Shown here piece by piece: positions 25,057-33,338 of a stretch of 64,000 nt of DNA (the stretch's first letter is position 1; each line of letters starts with the position of its first letter). This DNA comes from Candidatus Abyssobacteria bacterium SURF_17 (GTDB lineage: Bacteria > Abyssobacteria > SURF-5). Location: the NCBI GenBank assembly GCA_003598055.1, contig QZKI01000136.1, forward strand, positions 1-64,000, in the 5' to 3' direction. The translations under genes were made by a program, and so were the position numbers. The notes under the pieces were generated by a model. That model worked only from the letters and a program-made list of their open reading frames with translations, did not search any database and was not told the origin of the DNA.

Positions 25057-27672
25057 ATGACAGACAAGCGCACAGTACTTAACCTTGACGCGATTCGCGA
25101 CACCGACGAAGCCGCAGTCGGCGCCAAGGCCACGTGCCTGGTGCGCATGAAGTGGATAGGCCTTCAGGTTCCAGCCGGCTTCTGTATTCCCGCCCCTGCA
25201 TATCAAGAACACGTGAGCAGTAATGACCTCGCGCCGCTCATTGCGTCTGCTCTTGAGCAGCTTCGCCGCGCTTCCCATAGCGAGAAGCGGGACATCCTTG
25301 CGCGCGTCCGGCGTGAAATCATCAGGAAGCCCCTGTCCGAATCACTTCGCCGAGACATCGAAAACTGTTTTCGGCAACTGGCTGCAGATCGGGTGGCAGT
25401 CCGCTCTTCAGCCACAGCAGAGGATTTGCCAGGACATTCGTTCGCAGGTCAGTACGACACCTACCTGAATTTGGCGGGCATCCACGATTGTCTCGAATCC
25501 ATCAAGAAATGTTGGGCATCGCTCTGGAACGACCGCGCGTATGACTATCGCGAGCAGAACTCGTTCGACCACCGAAGCGCAGCTATGGCCGTAATCGTTC
25601 AGGAACTTGTTCCGGCCGAAGCTGCGGGCGTCGTCTTCACAGTTGACCCGGTGTCCGGCAAGTCGGACAGGCTTGTCATCGAGGCATGCCGTGGATTAGG
25701 CGAAATGCTGGTTTCGGGAAGAGTCAATCCGGACCGTTTCATCCTGTCCGATAGCGACCTGCATATTCAGGCTGAGACAGAGGAAACGGTTCGCTCGGAG
25801 TCACCGCCCTTTTCCTGTATCAGTGAGGCTACTGCAAAGCGGATTGGTAAGCTTGCGAAGAATGCAGAGTCCGCATTTGGTTGTCCGCAGGATATGGAGT
25901 GGGCGCTGAAGGACGGAGAGATATTCTTCCTTCAATCGCGACCAATCGGCGCGTTGCCCGGGGCCGATTCTTATGAGGACCGGCAGATTTGGACGAACCT
26001 CAATGCGGGCGAAGTCTTGCCCGATGTGGCCACCCCGATGACATGGTCAATCGTGACACGAATGGTTCCCGATATATTCAACTCAATCTTGAATGGAATG
26101 GGTCTCGACATCGGTGATAACCCTTTAATTCGCCAATTTGCCGGCAGAGCCTACTTCAACCTCCATACGGTGACGGCGATAATGCGCTATTTCCCGGGAC
26201 TCAGCAAGAAAGACATAACCCAAGTGTTCGGCGGCGAGCAGGAGCGCCTGGCCGAATTGGGGCATATTCACTTCGCCGATGAAGACATCGCGAAGCTTAA
26301 CTTCAGCCTCCCGAGGGCTTTGATTGGGATGCCGGGCTTCATATTCCGCGTCCTGCTGTTCCCTTACAAGAGGGCCGGAAAACTGTTGGCCGAGGTGAGA
26401 AGGAGGGCGGATAAACTGGCAAGGCTGGATACCAGTTCGATTTCCGAAGACTCGCTGCTGCAAAACCTTCGGACCGCGATGAACGACATTGGCTACGTGG
26501 CCCTTGCCGTTCCCTTCGCGGGGATAGGGATACTCTTCCTCACGCTCCTCGATAAGGTGTGCCGAAGATGGCTCGACGACCATAACGGAACGATTGGTAA
26601 TCGCCTACTCGTCGGCGTCGGCGGTCTTCAAAGCGCCGAGTCCGGACTGGAATTATGGAGCCTGGCTGCAAGAGTTCACGAGCATCAGGAGGTGGCAACA
26701 GCCATCCTCTCAGGCGACGACTGGCTTACTACCCGAATGCGGCTTGAGAAAACTTCCGAGGGTGCAGCCTTTCTATCGCGTTGGGACGAATTCATGGAAG
26801 AGCACGGGCATCATGCCCGTGGCGAGCTCGAACTTGCGAACGCGCGCTGGTGGGAGAGCCCTGATTATATCCTGGCGGCAGTGCGCGGCTATTTGCAGGG
26901 ATTTGGCGGAGCCGCACCGGTCGAAAACCACCGAAACCGTGCTGCAGAACGCCAGCAGCTTGAGCGTGAGTGTCGCAGCCGCCTGCGAAACCCCATCAAG
27001 CGGTTCGCCTTCAATTTCTTCTTGAGACAGGCCCAGCAAGGTGTTTTGATACGCGAGAACCTTAAGAACGTGGCGGTGCGCTACCTCGCTGCCGTACGTC
27101 TCGTGCTTCTCGCCCTGGGCGATAGGCTCGCTTCACGAGGCATTCTCGAAAACCGCGACGATATCTTTTACCTCTCCATGGAGGAAGTAGAACTGGTGGC
27201 TTTGGGCGAAGCGCAGTTCAACGTGCGGGAAGCCGTAACTGTACGCCGGAAAGAGTATGACAGGAACCTCACCATCACCCCGCCGAAGGTGATTGTGGGC
27301 AATCGGTTTGACCCGCGCGATTCTGTTCATGATGCCGTTGACGAAACGGCGGAATACATGATCGGCGTGGCCGTGAGCGCGGGAGTGGCCGTCGGTCCGG
27401 CACGCGTGATTCTGAGGACAGACACGCAGGAGCAAGTATTGCCGGGTGAGATTCTTGTTGCGCCGTTCACCGACCCGGGCTGGACCCCTTATTTCGTCTC
27501 CGCCGCCGGCATTGTAATGGACCAGGGCGGAATCCTCAGCCACGGCAGCATCATCGCGCGCGAGTACGGCATCCCGGCGGTTGTCAACGTCGGCCCGGCC
27601 ACAAAAATCATCAAGACCGGCCAGACCGTTCGAGTGGACGGCAACACGGGCACGGTAAGCATCCTGAAGTGA
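25057..27672 (+). CDS. PEP-synthase/rifampicin-phosphotransferase-like enzyme
   Basis: An 871-residue three-part enzyme. An N-terminal ATP-grasp (pyruvate-phosphate-dikinase-type) domain, about 1-310, carries RSSATAEDLPGHSFAGQYDTY and VVFTVDPVSGKSDR. A middle domain, about 325-740, begins with GEVLPDVATPMTWSIV. A C-terminal swivelling phospho-His domain follows (GILSHGSIIAREYG, catalytic His at about 829). PEP synthases are usually about 780 residues and have a C-terminal PEP-binding barrel, which is absent here. Length and domain order instead match rifampicin phosphotransferases and their many uncharacterised relatives. The substrate is therefore unknown. No clear ribosome site precedes the ATG. 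It is isolated from neighbours by a repeat on one side and a convergent gene on the other. Confidence 0.85.
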   Translation: MTDKRTVLNLDAIRDTDEAAVGAKATCLVRMKWIGLQVPAGFCIPAPAYQEHVSSNDLAPLIASALEQLRRASHSEKRDILARVRREIIRKPLSESLRRDIENCFRQLAADRVAVRSSATAEDLPGHSFAGQYDTYLNLAGIHDCLESIKKCWASLWNDRAYDYREQNSFDHRSAAMAVIVQELVPAEAAGVVFTVDPVSGKSDRLVIEACRGLGEMLVSGRVNPDRFILSDSDLHIQAETEETVRSESPPFSCISEATAKRIGKLAKNAESAFGCPQDMEWALKDGEIFFLQSRPIGALPGADSYEDRQIWTNLNAGEVLPDVATPMTWSIVTRMVPDIFNSILNGMGLDIGDNPLIRQFAGRAYFNLHTVTAIMRYFPGLSKKDITQVFGGEQERLAELGHIHFADEDIAKLNFSLPRALIGMPGFIFRVLLFPYKRAGKLLAEVRRRADKLARLDTSSISEDSLLQNLRTAMNDIGYVALAVPFAGIGILFLTLLDKVCRRWLDDHNGTIGNRLLVGVGGLQSAESGLELWSLAARVHEHQEVATAILSGDDWLTTRMRLEKTSEGAAFLSRWDEFMEEHGHHARGELELANARWWESPDYILAAVRGYLQGFGGAAPVENHRNRAAERQQLERECRSRLRNPIKRFAFNFFLRQAQQGVLIRENLKNVAVRYLAAVRLVLLALGDRLASRGILENRDDIFYLSMEEVELVALGEAQFNVREAVTVRRKEYDRNLTITPPKVIVGNRFDPRDSVHDAVDETAEYMIGVAVSAGVAVGPARVILRTDTQEQVLPGEILVAPFTDPGWTPYFVSAAGIVMDQGGILSHGSIIAREYGIPAVVNVGPATKIIKTGQTVRVDGNTGTVSILK

Positions 27673-27705
27673 CTCGCCGAAAGGTTGCTATCGAGCCCAC
27701 GACCG

Positions 27706-29151
27706 TTACTCTTTCACAGCCGCGAGGATATCGGCGAGGAAGCCTTCGTAGTCCCAGGTTTCGTCTGAGCGGCTGAGGCCGAGACGGACGACGACGAGTT
27801 GGTGGGATGGAATGACGGCAACGACCTGGCCGTCGTGACCCATGGCGAAATAGGCATCCTCGGGCAGTCGCGGGAACGGAGGCGCGTTGCGCCCGCCTTT
27901 TTCTTCCGGTGAGATGTTCGCGAACTCCTTCGCGCCTGCATTCAGCCAGAACAGCGCGCCATATTGCTTGAGCGGCGCCTTCGGAGCAGGTGTCCGCGTA
28001 TATTCCACCCAGCCTTCCGGTAGGATTCGTTCTCCTTCCCAGACTCCGTCATTCAAATACAGAAGCCCGAATCGCGCCCAGTCTCTGGCGGTGGCCCAAC
28101 CGAATGAGGTGCCGATGAAATTCCCGTACGGGTCAGGCTCTATGATGGCGTTGCGCATCCCGATTCTATTGAATAGTGCGCGGCGCGGGAATTGCAGATA
28201 ATTTTCATCGGCGCCGACCGCATCGCGAATGATTCTCCAAAGCGCATGGGGATTTGCGTTGGCGTACTCCCACCTGCTGCCCGGCGCGACATCGAGCGGA
28301 CACGAAATGGCGTACGCCACGGAATCGATGGCGCCAAACAGTGCTTGCTGTCGTTGGCCGGCGGGACTCAGGTCGTGATGAAAATCGAATCCGCCGCTCA
28401 TGTGAAGCAGATGGTCAATGGTAATCCTGCTATGCGGGTCATCGGGATTCTTCCATTCAGGTATGGGGGCAGGGTCGTTGACACTGAACTTTCCCTGGCC
28501 GACCAATATGCCAATGAGCGCGCTCGTGATGCTCTTGCTCATCGACCATCCGTGCATGCGTGTGTTCACGCCGAATCCGGGCGCATAGCGTTCCGCGACG
28601 ATATGACCCTGATAGAGCACGACCACCGCCCGTGCTCTGCGCGGCTTTTCGGAATTCGGCTCCGAGAATTCTTTGTCCAATGCGGCTTGAAGTTTGTTTT
28701 CGTCGATTTCTGTAGGGAAAGCCTGGATCGAATTGAGGTCGCCGGTCGGCCATGGCACGTCTTCAGGATTGGCGGGTTCTGGGTCAACGCATGCCGTAGC
28801 AAACTTCAGTTGGTCCGACTTGAGAGAGGGCGGGATAAGTGTGCATCCGAGACAGTCATTGAAGACAGCGCGTCTCGTGACTAATCCAAACGCGGTTGCC
28901 GTGACTGACTTATTCTCATAATCGACCTCAGTGTCAACAAGTGGCATCAATGGATTGAAAGGTTCGAGGTCATTCTCGAGGATGGGCGCAAGCTCTCGGT
29001 TTGACACAAAGAGATAGGAGCACAGCATCTTGGCTTTGTAGCCCGCCCCGATAGGCGCAATCTTGACAAACAGATAGTATGCAGCAAACCCTATGAGCAG
29101 GAGAATGAAAAGCGCAACTCCCAGGATGATTTTTCCTGTGGTCCTTCGCAT
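27706..29151 (-). CDS. Membrane-anchored class C beta-lactamase-type serine hydrolase
   Basis: A 481-residue protein with one N-terminal transmembrane or uncleaved signal segment (GKIILGVALFILLLIGFAAYY) and a periplasmic beta-lactamase/AmpC-like domain from about residue 130. The SxxK catalytic pair is in WSMSKSITSALIG, and the tyrosine motif is YAN (WEYANANPH). A conserved HGxVxxx-type segment (GHDGQVVAVIP) near the end takes the KTG-like place. Such proteins include esterases, D-amino-acid peptidases and penicillin-binding-like hydrolases; antibiotic resistance should not be assumed. The ATG at 29151 has GGAG 6 bases upstream. It converges with the PEP-utilising enzyme gene, with stops about 30 bases apart. 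Confidence 0.88.
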   Translation of the reverse strand: MRRTTGKIILGVALFILLLIGFAAYYLFVKIAPIGAGYKAKMLCSYLFVSNRELAPILENDLEPFNPLMPLVDTEVDYENKSVTATAFGLVTRRAVFNDCLGCTLIPPSLKSDQLKFATACVDPEPANPEDVPWPTGDLNSIQAFPTEIDENKLQAALDKEFSEPNSEKPRRARAVVVLYQGHIVAERYAPGFGVNTRMHGWSMSKSITSALIGILVGQGKFSVNDPAPIPEWKNPDDPHSRITIDHLLHMSGGFDFHHDLSPAGQRQQALFGAIDSVAYAISCPLDVAPGSRWEYANANPHALWRIIRDAVGADENYLQFPRRALFNRIGMRNAIIEPDPYGNFIGTSFGWATARDWARFGLLYLNDGVWEGERILPEGWVEYTRTPAPKAPLKQYGALFWLNAGAKEFANISPEEKGGRNAPPFPRLPEDAYFAMGHDGQVVAVIPSHQLVVVRLGLSRSDETWDYEGFLADILAAVKE

Positions 29152-29165
29152 GATAACTCCATGCA

Positions 29166-29303
29166 CAGAGCCGCGCAACCGCAGCCCAAGATAGTCATTG
29201 CGAGGGAGCAGAGCGACCGAAGCAATCTCCTTTGAACATATACACAGAGATTGCTTCGCTCGGGCCTTCAGCCCTGCGCTCGCAATGACGGCGCATTGGA
29301 CAC
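29166..29303. repeat. Dispersed hairpin repeat, family C (copy 2)
   Basis: Outer arms GTCATTGCGAG (29194-29204) and CTCGCAATGAC (29279-29289) enclose AAGCAATCTC / GAGATTGCTT. The same left (GCAGCCCAAGATA) and right (GGCGCATTGGA) flanks occur as in copy 1. It sits directly upstream of the serine hydrolase start. Confidence 0.8.
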
Positions 29304-29317
29304 CCCCCTCCTTAGTG

Positions 29318-29342
29318 CCTTCGTCTTGGTGGTTAAAATGCG
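29318..29342. repeat. Single arm of a family B repeat
   Basis: GTGCCTTCGTCTTGGTGGTTAAAATG matches the right arm of family B at 24897-24924 with a short deletion. No left arm is seen, so this is a remnant next to the family C element. Confidence 0.6.
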
Positions 29343-29355
29343 TTCCCGAATCATT

Positions 29356-30384
29356 TCACACAAACGCCAGCATCCTTGCCGGGTTGCGAACCGTCAGCGC
29401 CTCGATGTCGTGGTCGCTCATTCCCTTCCGCCGCATAATGGGCAATACATTGTCGAGGATGTGGTTGTATCCGTCGCCGCCGTAGCGAGCAAGCTGCGTC
29501 TTGTGGCAAATATCCAGCGACAGAAGAAGCTTATCCCGATGGCCTCGCTTGATGAGACCGATGAGATAGTCCACCCTCGTGGCGTCGTTCGGCATGTCAA
29601 TGTCGGCAATCGGATAATAGCTCGCTTCCTGACCGAACAGGTCGAACTCGAGATAACAGCCGGTTTCCGCCAGCCTGAGCATATCATCAAGGCTGAACAG
29701 CGTGCGCTCGACGTGGCTCATGACGGTTCGTTCAGGATTGCCACCGGCCTCTTTTATGATGCGAATGGCGTCAAAAGGCGCTTGCGGGTCGCGGCCGGGA
29801 TGAATATTGAGGGCGGCGCCCGTTTCGCTCTGGGCCATCGCAGCCGCTCGGAGGGCCTTGGCCTCGTTCTCATGCAGCGGCCAATCCAATCCGATTTCGC
29901 CGATGATCCCGGCTTTGACAGTCGTGCCGTCCGCGCCGGTCGTTATATCGCTCGCAAACGTCTCTGCAATGGTCCCTTCCGAAAGGGTCTCTATCTCCGG
30001 AGGATGAAACGCCGCGGTGTAGAAACTGGCGCCCATGATGATATGCACGCCTGTCGCGCGCGATATCCGTGCCAATCCCTCCGGCTCTCGACCGGCGCGA
30101 ATGGGCGTGAGCTCGACAATCGCATTCCCACCCGAATCTTTGAAGCGCTTGAGCTCCTGAATGGCAACGAACTCATTGTCGAGAATGAGGTTGTCCGGAT
30201 TGCTGAGCCAATTGCGGCGGAAATAACCGATATTTTCCAACGTCATCGGCTCGCCTCCGCAGTCAGCGCGCAGCGCTTCCGGTATCAACGCGACAAGCAG
30301 GTGTTCATGTGTTTGCGTGAATCCCAACTCGGCTGGATTAATCAGGCCCAGGACGGTTTGTATTCTTCCCAAACGTGTATTCAT
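29356..30384 (-). CDS. Phosphotriesterase-family metal hydrolase
   Basis: A 342-residue TIM-barrel amidohydrolase of the phosphotriesterase family (PTE/PHP/lactonase-like). The metal-binding HxH is in GFTQTHEHLL at the N-terminus. The bridging position lies in IIGEIGLDW, where Glu is typical of the PHP branch instead of carboxylated Lys. His ligands lie in ALNIHPGRD and VMSHVERT, and the final Asp in LLSLDICHKTQ. Members hydrolyse lactones, phosphotriesters or unknown esters; lactonase-like activity is the more common natural one. AAGGAGAA lies 9 bases before the ATG, and a promoter is readable upstream. It is a stand-alone gene. Confidence 0.9.
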   Translation of the reverse strand: MNTRLGRIQTVLGLINPAELGFTQTHEHLLVALIPEALRADCGGEPMTLENIGYFRRNWLSNPDNLILDNEFVAIQELKRFKDSGGNAIVELTPIRAGREPEGLARISRATGVHIIMGASFYTAAFHPPEIETLSEGTIAETFASDITTGADGTTVKAGIIGEIGLDWPLHENEAKALRAAAMAQSETGAALNIHPGRDPQAPFDAIRIIKEAGGNPERTVMSHVERTLFSLDDMLRLAETGCYLEFDLFGQEASYYPIADIDMPNDATRVDYLIGLIKRGHRDKLLLSLDICHKTQLARYGGDGYNHILDNVLPIMRRKGMSDHDIEALTVRNPARMLAFV

Positions 30385-30428
30385 GGGAGGTTCTCCTTAC
30401 CCTTCTATCAACTCGACTTCCTGCCGAG

Positions 30429-30458
30429 AGTATACAGCATATCATTTCGCCTCATCAA
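30429..30458 (-). promoter_or_regulatory. Promoter of the phosphotriesterase-family gene
   Basis: Minus strand TTGATG (30458-30453), 18 bases, TATACT (30434-30429). It is about 45 bases upstream of the ATG at 30384. Confidence 0.55.
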
Positions 30459-30550
30459 GGTATGCACAATGGGTGTCAACGGACAGTATCCATCGTATGT
30501 TAGGGACAACACAAAAGGCATCTGGTTACCGAACGCGTGAATCACCATAT

Positions 30551-30583
30551 GTGTAGGGGGCGTTCGCGAACGCCCCCCTATAC
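30551..30583. repeat. Palindromic intergenic repeat, family A (near-perfect copy)
   Basis: GTAGGGGGCGTTCGCGAACGCCCCCCTA is an almost uninterrupted palindrome in the divergent spacer between the phosphotriesterase and membrane hydrolase genes. Confidence 0.8.
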
Positions 30584-30664
30584 ATTCCCGTACCAGACAA
30601 AGGCACAAAACTGCTTCAAGACCCAGACACTTTCCATGTCGCACGCTGGTCGTTTCGGCAGCAA

Positions 30665-30693
30665 TTGACTCTCTCACTTGTTCCCACTATAGT
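30665..30693 (+). promoter_or_regulatory. Promoter of the membrane-fused hydrolase
   Basis: TTGACT (30665-30670), 17 bases, TATAGT (30688-30693). It is about 125 bases before the start codon at 30821. Confidence 0.6.
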
Positions 30694-30820
30694 GTTCATG
30701 ATTTCCGGTCAATGCAGGCTAGCCTGGGTATACGGAATGCGAAGGCGCAGCCATGGGCTGGAAGATAATGCCTCAGTCGTATGAGCGGAGCGGCGTGGTT
30801 GAGCGAAAGGAGCCCTGAAA

Positions 30821-32377
30821 ATGTCCCGGATAAAGAAGCTCATAGCTCTCGGTGTCACCGTGTTGCTTCTTGTTCTGCTTTTCGTTTCTTATCTGAGGTC
30901 GGCCGCGTATCGGGATTCCTTTGACCGAAGGGAGGTCATGATCGCGGGCTCGATGCCCGCACAAGTCTATCTGCCGGAGGCACAGGGAGCCCCGATAGTC
31001 ATCGTCGCCCACGGATTCACCGCCGATAAGGAGATGATGCAGTCACTCGCATACAGCCTCGTTCGTGATGGATTGGCGGTGGTAACCTTTGATTTTCGCG
31101 GGCACGGGCAAAACACAACAAACTTCGACCATAACCGGCTTCAGGAGGACATGAAGGAAGTCGTCGACTTTGCCAAGAACCTGAACGAGAAGATGCCTGC
31201 AACGTTTTTCGGAAGCTTCAAGCAGGTGGACACGACACGAATTGCGCTGATGGGCCACTCGATGGGTGGCGGAGCGGTGGTGACCTACGGTGCTCATGAC
31301 CCGGACATCGATGCGACCGTGCCCATTTCCGGCGTCAGCGCACGAGTGACGGAAGACCTTCCGAGGAATTTGTTCATCATCTATGCCGAGAAAGACCCGG
31401 CCGACCTTCATCAGGCGGCGCAACAGATGCTGAAGGCCTCTGCCGGCGAAGTGGAGAACCTGGCGCCGAACACGACGTACGGCTCGTTTGCGGATGGTTC
31501 GGCGCGGCGGCTGAGCATGGTCAAAGGGACCGACCACCTCACAATTCTGTTCTCGATGGATGCCCACCGGCAAATGCTCGATTGGCTGCATCAGGTGTGG
31601 GGATTGCCGCCGAGAACTGGCGAAGTGTCCGACCCCAGGCTAGCCCGGATGGGGCAGATGTACATTGTCTCGCTCCTGCTTTTCTTCTGTTGCTGTTACG
31701 GCATGGCGTGGTACTTTCCCACAATCCCCAAGCGAACTGGCCGAGAGATTATGCTCAATCTGGTTTTCCTGGCGATTGTCTGCTTTATCACGCTGTTCGT
31801 GATCAGGCTTGCGCCGCCTCTGTCGTTCCTGCCGATGCCCGTGGGAGATTACCTCGTCTCCTATTTTTTCGTTGTCGGGATCATATACTGTCTTGTTGCG
31901 TCACGCCGGGGGAACATTGATCTTGTTGACTTTTTCCCCAGTCCGGGCAAGACAATATTTGCCGCATTCGTGCTTTTTCTGCTTGTTTACCTAACGTTTG
32001 GAACGATTACGACGGATGTCTGGTATCGCCAGTTGTTTACCGGCCAACGGCTCCTCTGGGCTCTGGTGTTGTTGCCGCTGCTCTTGCCCTTTTTTATCGG
32101 GTTCGAGGCCTCGTTCAAGCGAGGGAGCACGCTCGTAGCGCTGGTTGGTTCCTTAATCGGGATTCTTATCGTACTGGGAATGATCAGACTCGGCGTAGGG
32201 CTTCGGTTGACCGACGACTTCGTTATGCTGATCATCATCCCGATGATGATTTATAACATCATTTTCCAACTCTTCTCGATATATGTGTATCGCCTCAGCC
32301 GAAACTACTTCTTGACGGCCTTGTTCCACGCAATGATCATGGCCTGGCAGTACGCGATACTGTTTCCGATTAGCTGA
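30821..32377 (+). CDS. Alpha/beta hydrolase fused to a polytopic membrane domain
   Basis: A 518-residue protein. It starts with an N-terminal membrane segment (LIALGVTVLLLVLLFVSYL), then an alpha/beta hydrolase domain at about 35-265 with IVIVAHGFTADKEMM (oxyanion side), FDFRGHGQN, the nucleophile elbow GHSMGGGAV (Ser at about 146) and a C-terminal His in GTDHLTILF. From about 275 to the end there are eight hydrophobic segments (first MYIVSLLLFFCCCYGMAW, last LFHAMIMAWQYAILF). The sequence GFEASFKRG followed by the late LFHAMI resembles a degenerate CPBP/Abi protease layout (EExxxRG and a late His), but the second Glu is missing. I infer a membrane-tethered esterase; the membrane half's role is unknown. 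Confidence 0.8.
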   Translation: MSRIKKLIALGVTVLLLVLLFVSYLRSAAYRDSFDRREVMIAGSMPAQVYLPEAQGAPIVIVAHGFTADKEMMQSLAYSLVRDGLAVVTFDFRGHGQNTTNFDHNRLQEDMKEVVDFAKNLNEKMPATFFGSFKQVDTTRIALMGHSMGGGAVVTYGAHDPDIDATVPISGVSARVTEDLPRNLFIIYAEKDPADLHQAAQQMLKASAGEVENLAPNTTYGSFADGSARRLSMVKGTDHLTILFSMDAHRQMLDWLHQVWGLPPRTGEVSDPRLARMGQMYIVSLLLFFCCCYGMAWYFPTIPKRTGREIMLNLVFLAIVCFITLFVIRLAPPLSFLPMPVGDYLVSYFFVVGIIYCLVASRRGNIDLVDFFPSPGKTIFAAFVLFLLVYLTFGTITTDVWYRQLFTGQRLLWALVLLPLLLPFFIGFEASFKRGSTLVALVGSLIGILIVLGMIRLGVGLRLTDDFVMLIIIPMMIYNIIFQLFSIYVYRLSRNYFLTALFHAMIMAWQYAILFPIS

Positions 32378-32454
32378 GCGCTATCTTAAAGACAAAAGAG
32401 GGACGGGGCTCGCCCCGAATAGACGAATTATCTCACCGATTCCCTCCAGAGCAC

Positions 32455-32482
32455 TTGAAACTGCAACGAAAGATGTTATAAT
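32455..32482 (+). promoter_or_regulatory. Promoter of tRNA-Ser
   Basis: TTGAAA (32455-32460), 16 bases, TATAAT (32477-32482) preceded by TGT. It is a near-consensus promoter with extended -10, about 38 bases before the tRNA. A small GC hairpin (32404-32417) just upstream may close the preceding gene. Confidence 0.7.
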
Positions 32483-32520
32483 GAGACGGCCAAGCGGGCA
32501 GCCATGAGTGTGTGACCACA

Positions 32521-32613
32521 GGAGAGGTGGCTGAGCCTGGTTGAAAGCGGCCGACTCGAAATCGGCTAGGTGGGCTAAAACCCGCCTCGGGGGTTCAAAT
32601 CCCTCCCTCTCCG
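32521..32613 (+). tRNA. tRNA-Ser (anticodon CGA)
   Basis: The acceptor arms GGAGAGG (32521-32527) and CCTCTCC (32606-32612) pair, with discriminator G. The anticodon stem is GCCGA/TCGGC around the loop CTCGAAA, giving anticodon CGA (reads UCG). A long variable arm (GGTGGGCTAAAACCCGCC) marks a class II serine tRNA. The T-loop TTCAAAT is normal. The CCA end is not encoded. Confidence 0.97.
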
Positions 32614-32639
32614 CAAGACTGAAGCCACGGATGTGACGG

Positions 32640-32735
32640 ATTACAAAGAAAAAGGCGGGATCCGCAGATTTCGCAGATTAGCGCAGATTTTCTTCGTTTA
32701 TCTTTGCGGTCTTTGCGCCTTTGCGGTGAAGAAAA
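32640..32735. repeat. Low-complexity dispersed repeat (CGCAGATT type)
   Basis: Contains tandem CGCAGATT words (ATCCGCAGATTTCGCAGATT) followed by a TTTGCGGTCTTTGCGCC segment. Similar TTTGCGCC/TCTTTGCG text recurs near 49070-49100. It looks like another dispersed intergenic repeat type; boundaries are approximate. Confidence 0.45.
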
Positions 32736-32806
32736 GTCTTGGACAGCAGTGGTCGGAAATCCAAAATCCAAAATGGTTTTTGGCTCGTGCTAGATGGGGA
32801 GTTAGC

Positions 32807-33000
32807 GGTGCCCTGTACTCGCAACCCGCTTTAGCGAGGTCGAATTCCCGCTTGAGGTTTCGCGGAACAGGTGCAGCCCCGGATTTGCCGACGTTGATGG
32901 TTGGGTCCTCCGCAACCGGATATTGCCCAACCCCGTCAGGCCCGGAAGGGAGCAGCGGTAAGCAACCATCCGGTGTGCCGGAGAGTCACCTGGCCTGAGC
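32807..33000 (+). ncRNA. ffs: Signal recognition particle RNA (4.5S-type)
   Basis: The universally conserved SRP domain IV is present: GTCAGG (32935-32940), the CCCGGAAGGG apical loop with GGAA tetraloop (32941-32950), and AGCAGC (32951-32956). Nested complementary arms extend from it: CCGGAT/ATCCGG, CTCCG/CGGAG and outer CAGGTG/CACCTG (about 32860 and 32987). This RNA binds Ffh and targets membrane proteins. Placement between tRNA-Ser and dnaX is a known arrangement. The core is certain. The 5' boundary is placed at the GGTGCCCTGT block, which I believe belongs to the RNA, but it could start later. Confidence 0.88.
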
Positions 33001-33132
33001 CGGCGGTCCGGCAAGCGGCCTGCGAAGGAAATCGAGGGCGGGTGCACGAGCCTTTGAAATTCTGGCGGAAATCCTCCCTACCTCCCTTTGCCAAAGGGGG
33101 GACAGGAGGCTGGCGCGCAATTGGAGACACAA

Positions 33133-33213
33133 TGTAGGGGCACAGCGCGCCGTGCCCGTAAATTCTCAAAAATCCCCGTTTTCTGTTAGGGGCGCAGCAT
33201 GCCGCGTCCGTAA
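33133..33213. repeat. Palindromic intergenic repeat, family A (two copies in tandem)
   Basis: TGTAGGGGCACAGCGCGCCGTGCCCGTAA (33133 on) and GTTAGGGGCGCAGCATGCCGCGTCCGTAA (to 33213) are two diverged palindromes in the 33001-33338 gap. A CCTCCCTTTGCCAAAGGGGG hairpin word lies at about 33080-33101. No gene is seen in this gap. Confidence 0.7.
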
Positions 33214-33338
33214 AATCGCATTTGCGGGACAGATTCACAGGGGGGATTAGTTTAGTAAGGCTTCAGGAGCAAATAAGGCACGCGGATTGATTTGTTAATT
33301 TATTTCCCTCGAATGACCTGCAGGAGGAGAGACGCCGA

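Noticed and set aside
27706-29151. Class C hydrolase considered as an antibiotic-resistance beta-lactamase
   Set aside because: It has the SxxK and YxN pattern but a membrane anchor and long divergent N-terminus; such proteins are mostly esterases or peptidases.
29251-30540. A 429-codon frame on the plus strand
   Set aside because: Antisense to the phosphotriesterase gene; its start falls in a repeat and it has no recognisable motifs.
49-33213. Short repeats considered as CRISPR or IS remains
   Set aside because: They are palindromic, lie singly in intergenic gaps, and lack regular spacers, cas genes or transposases.
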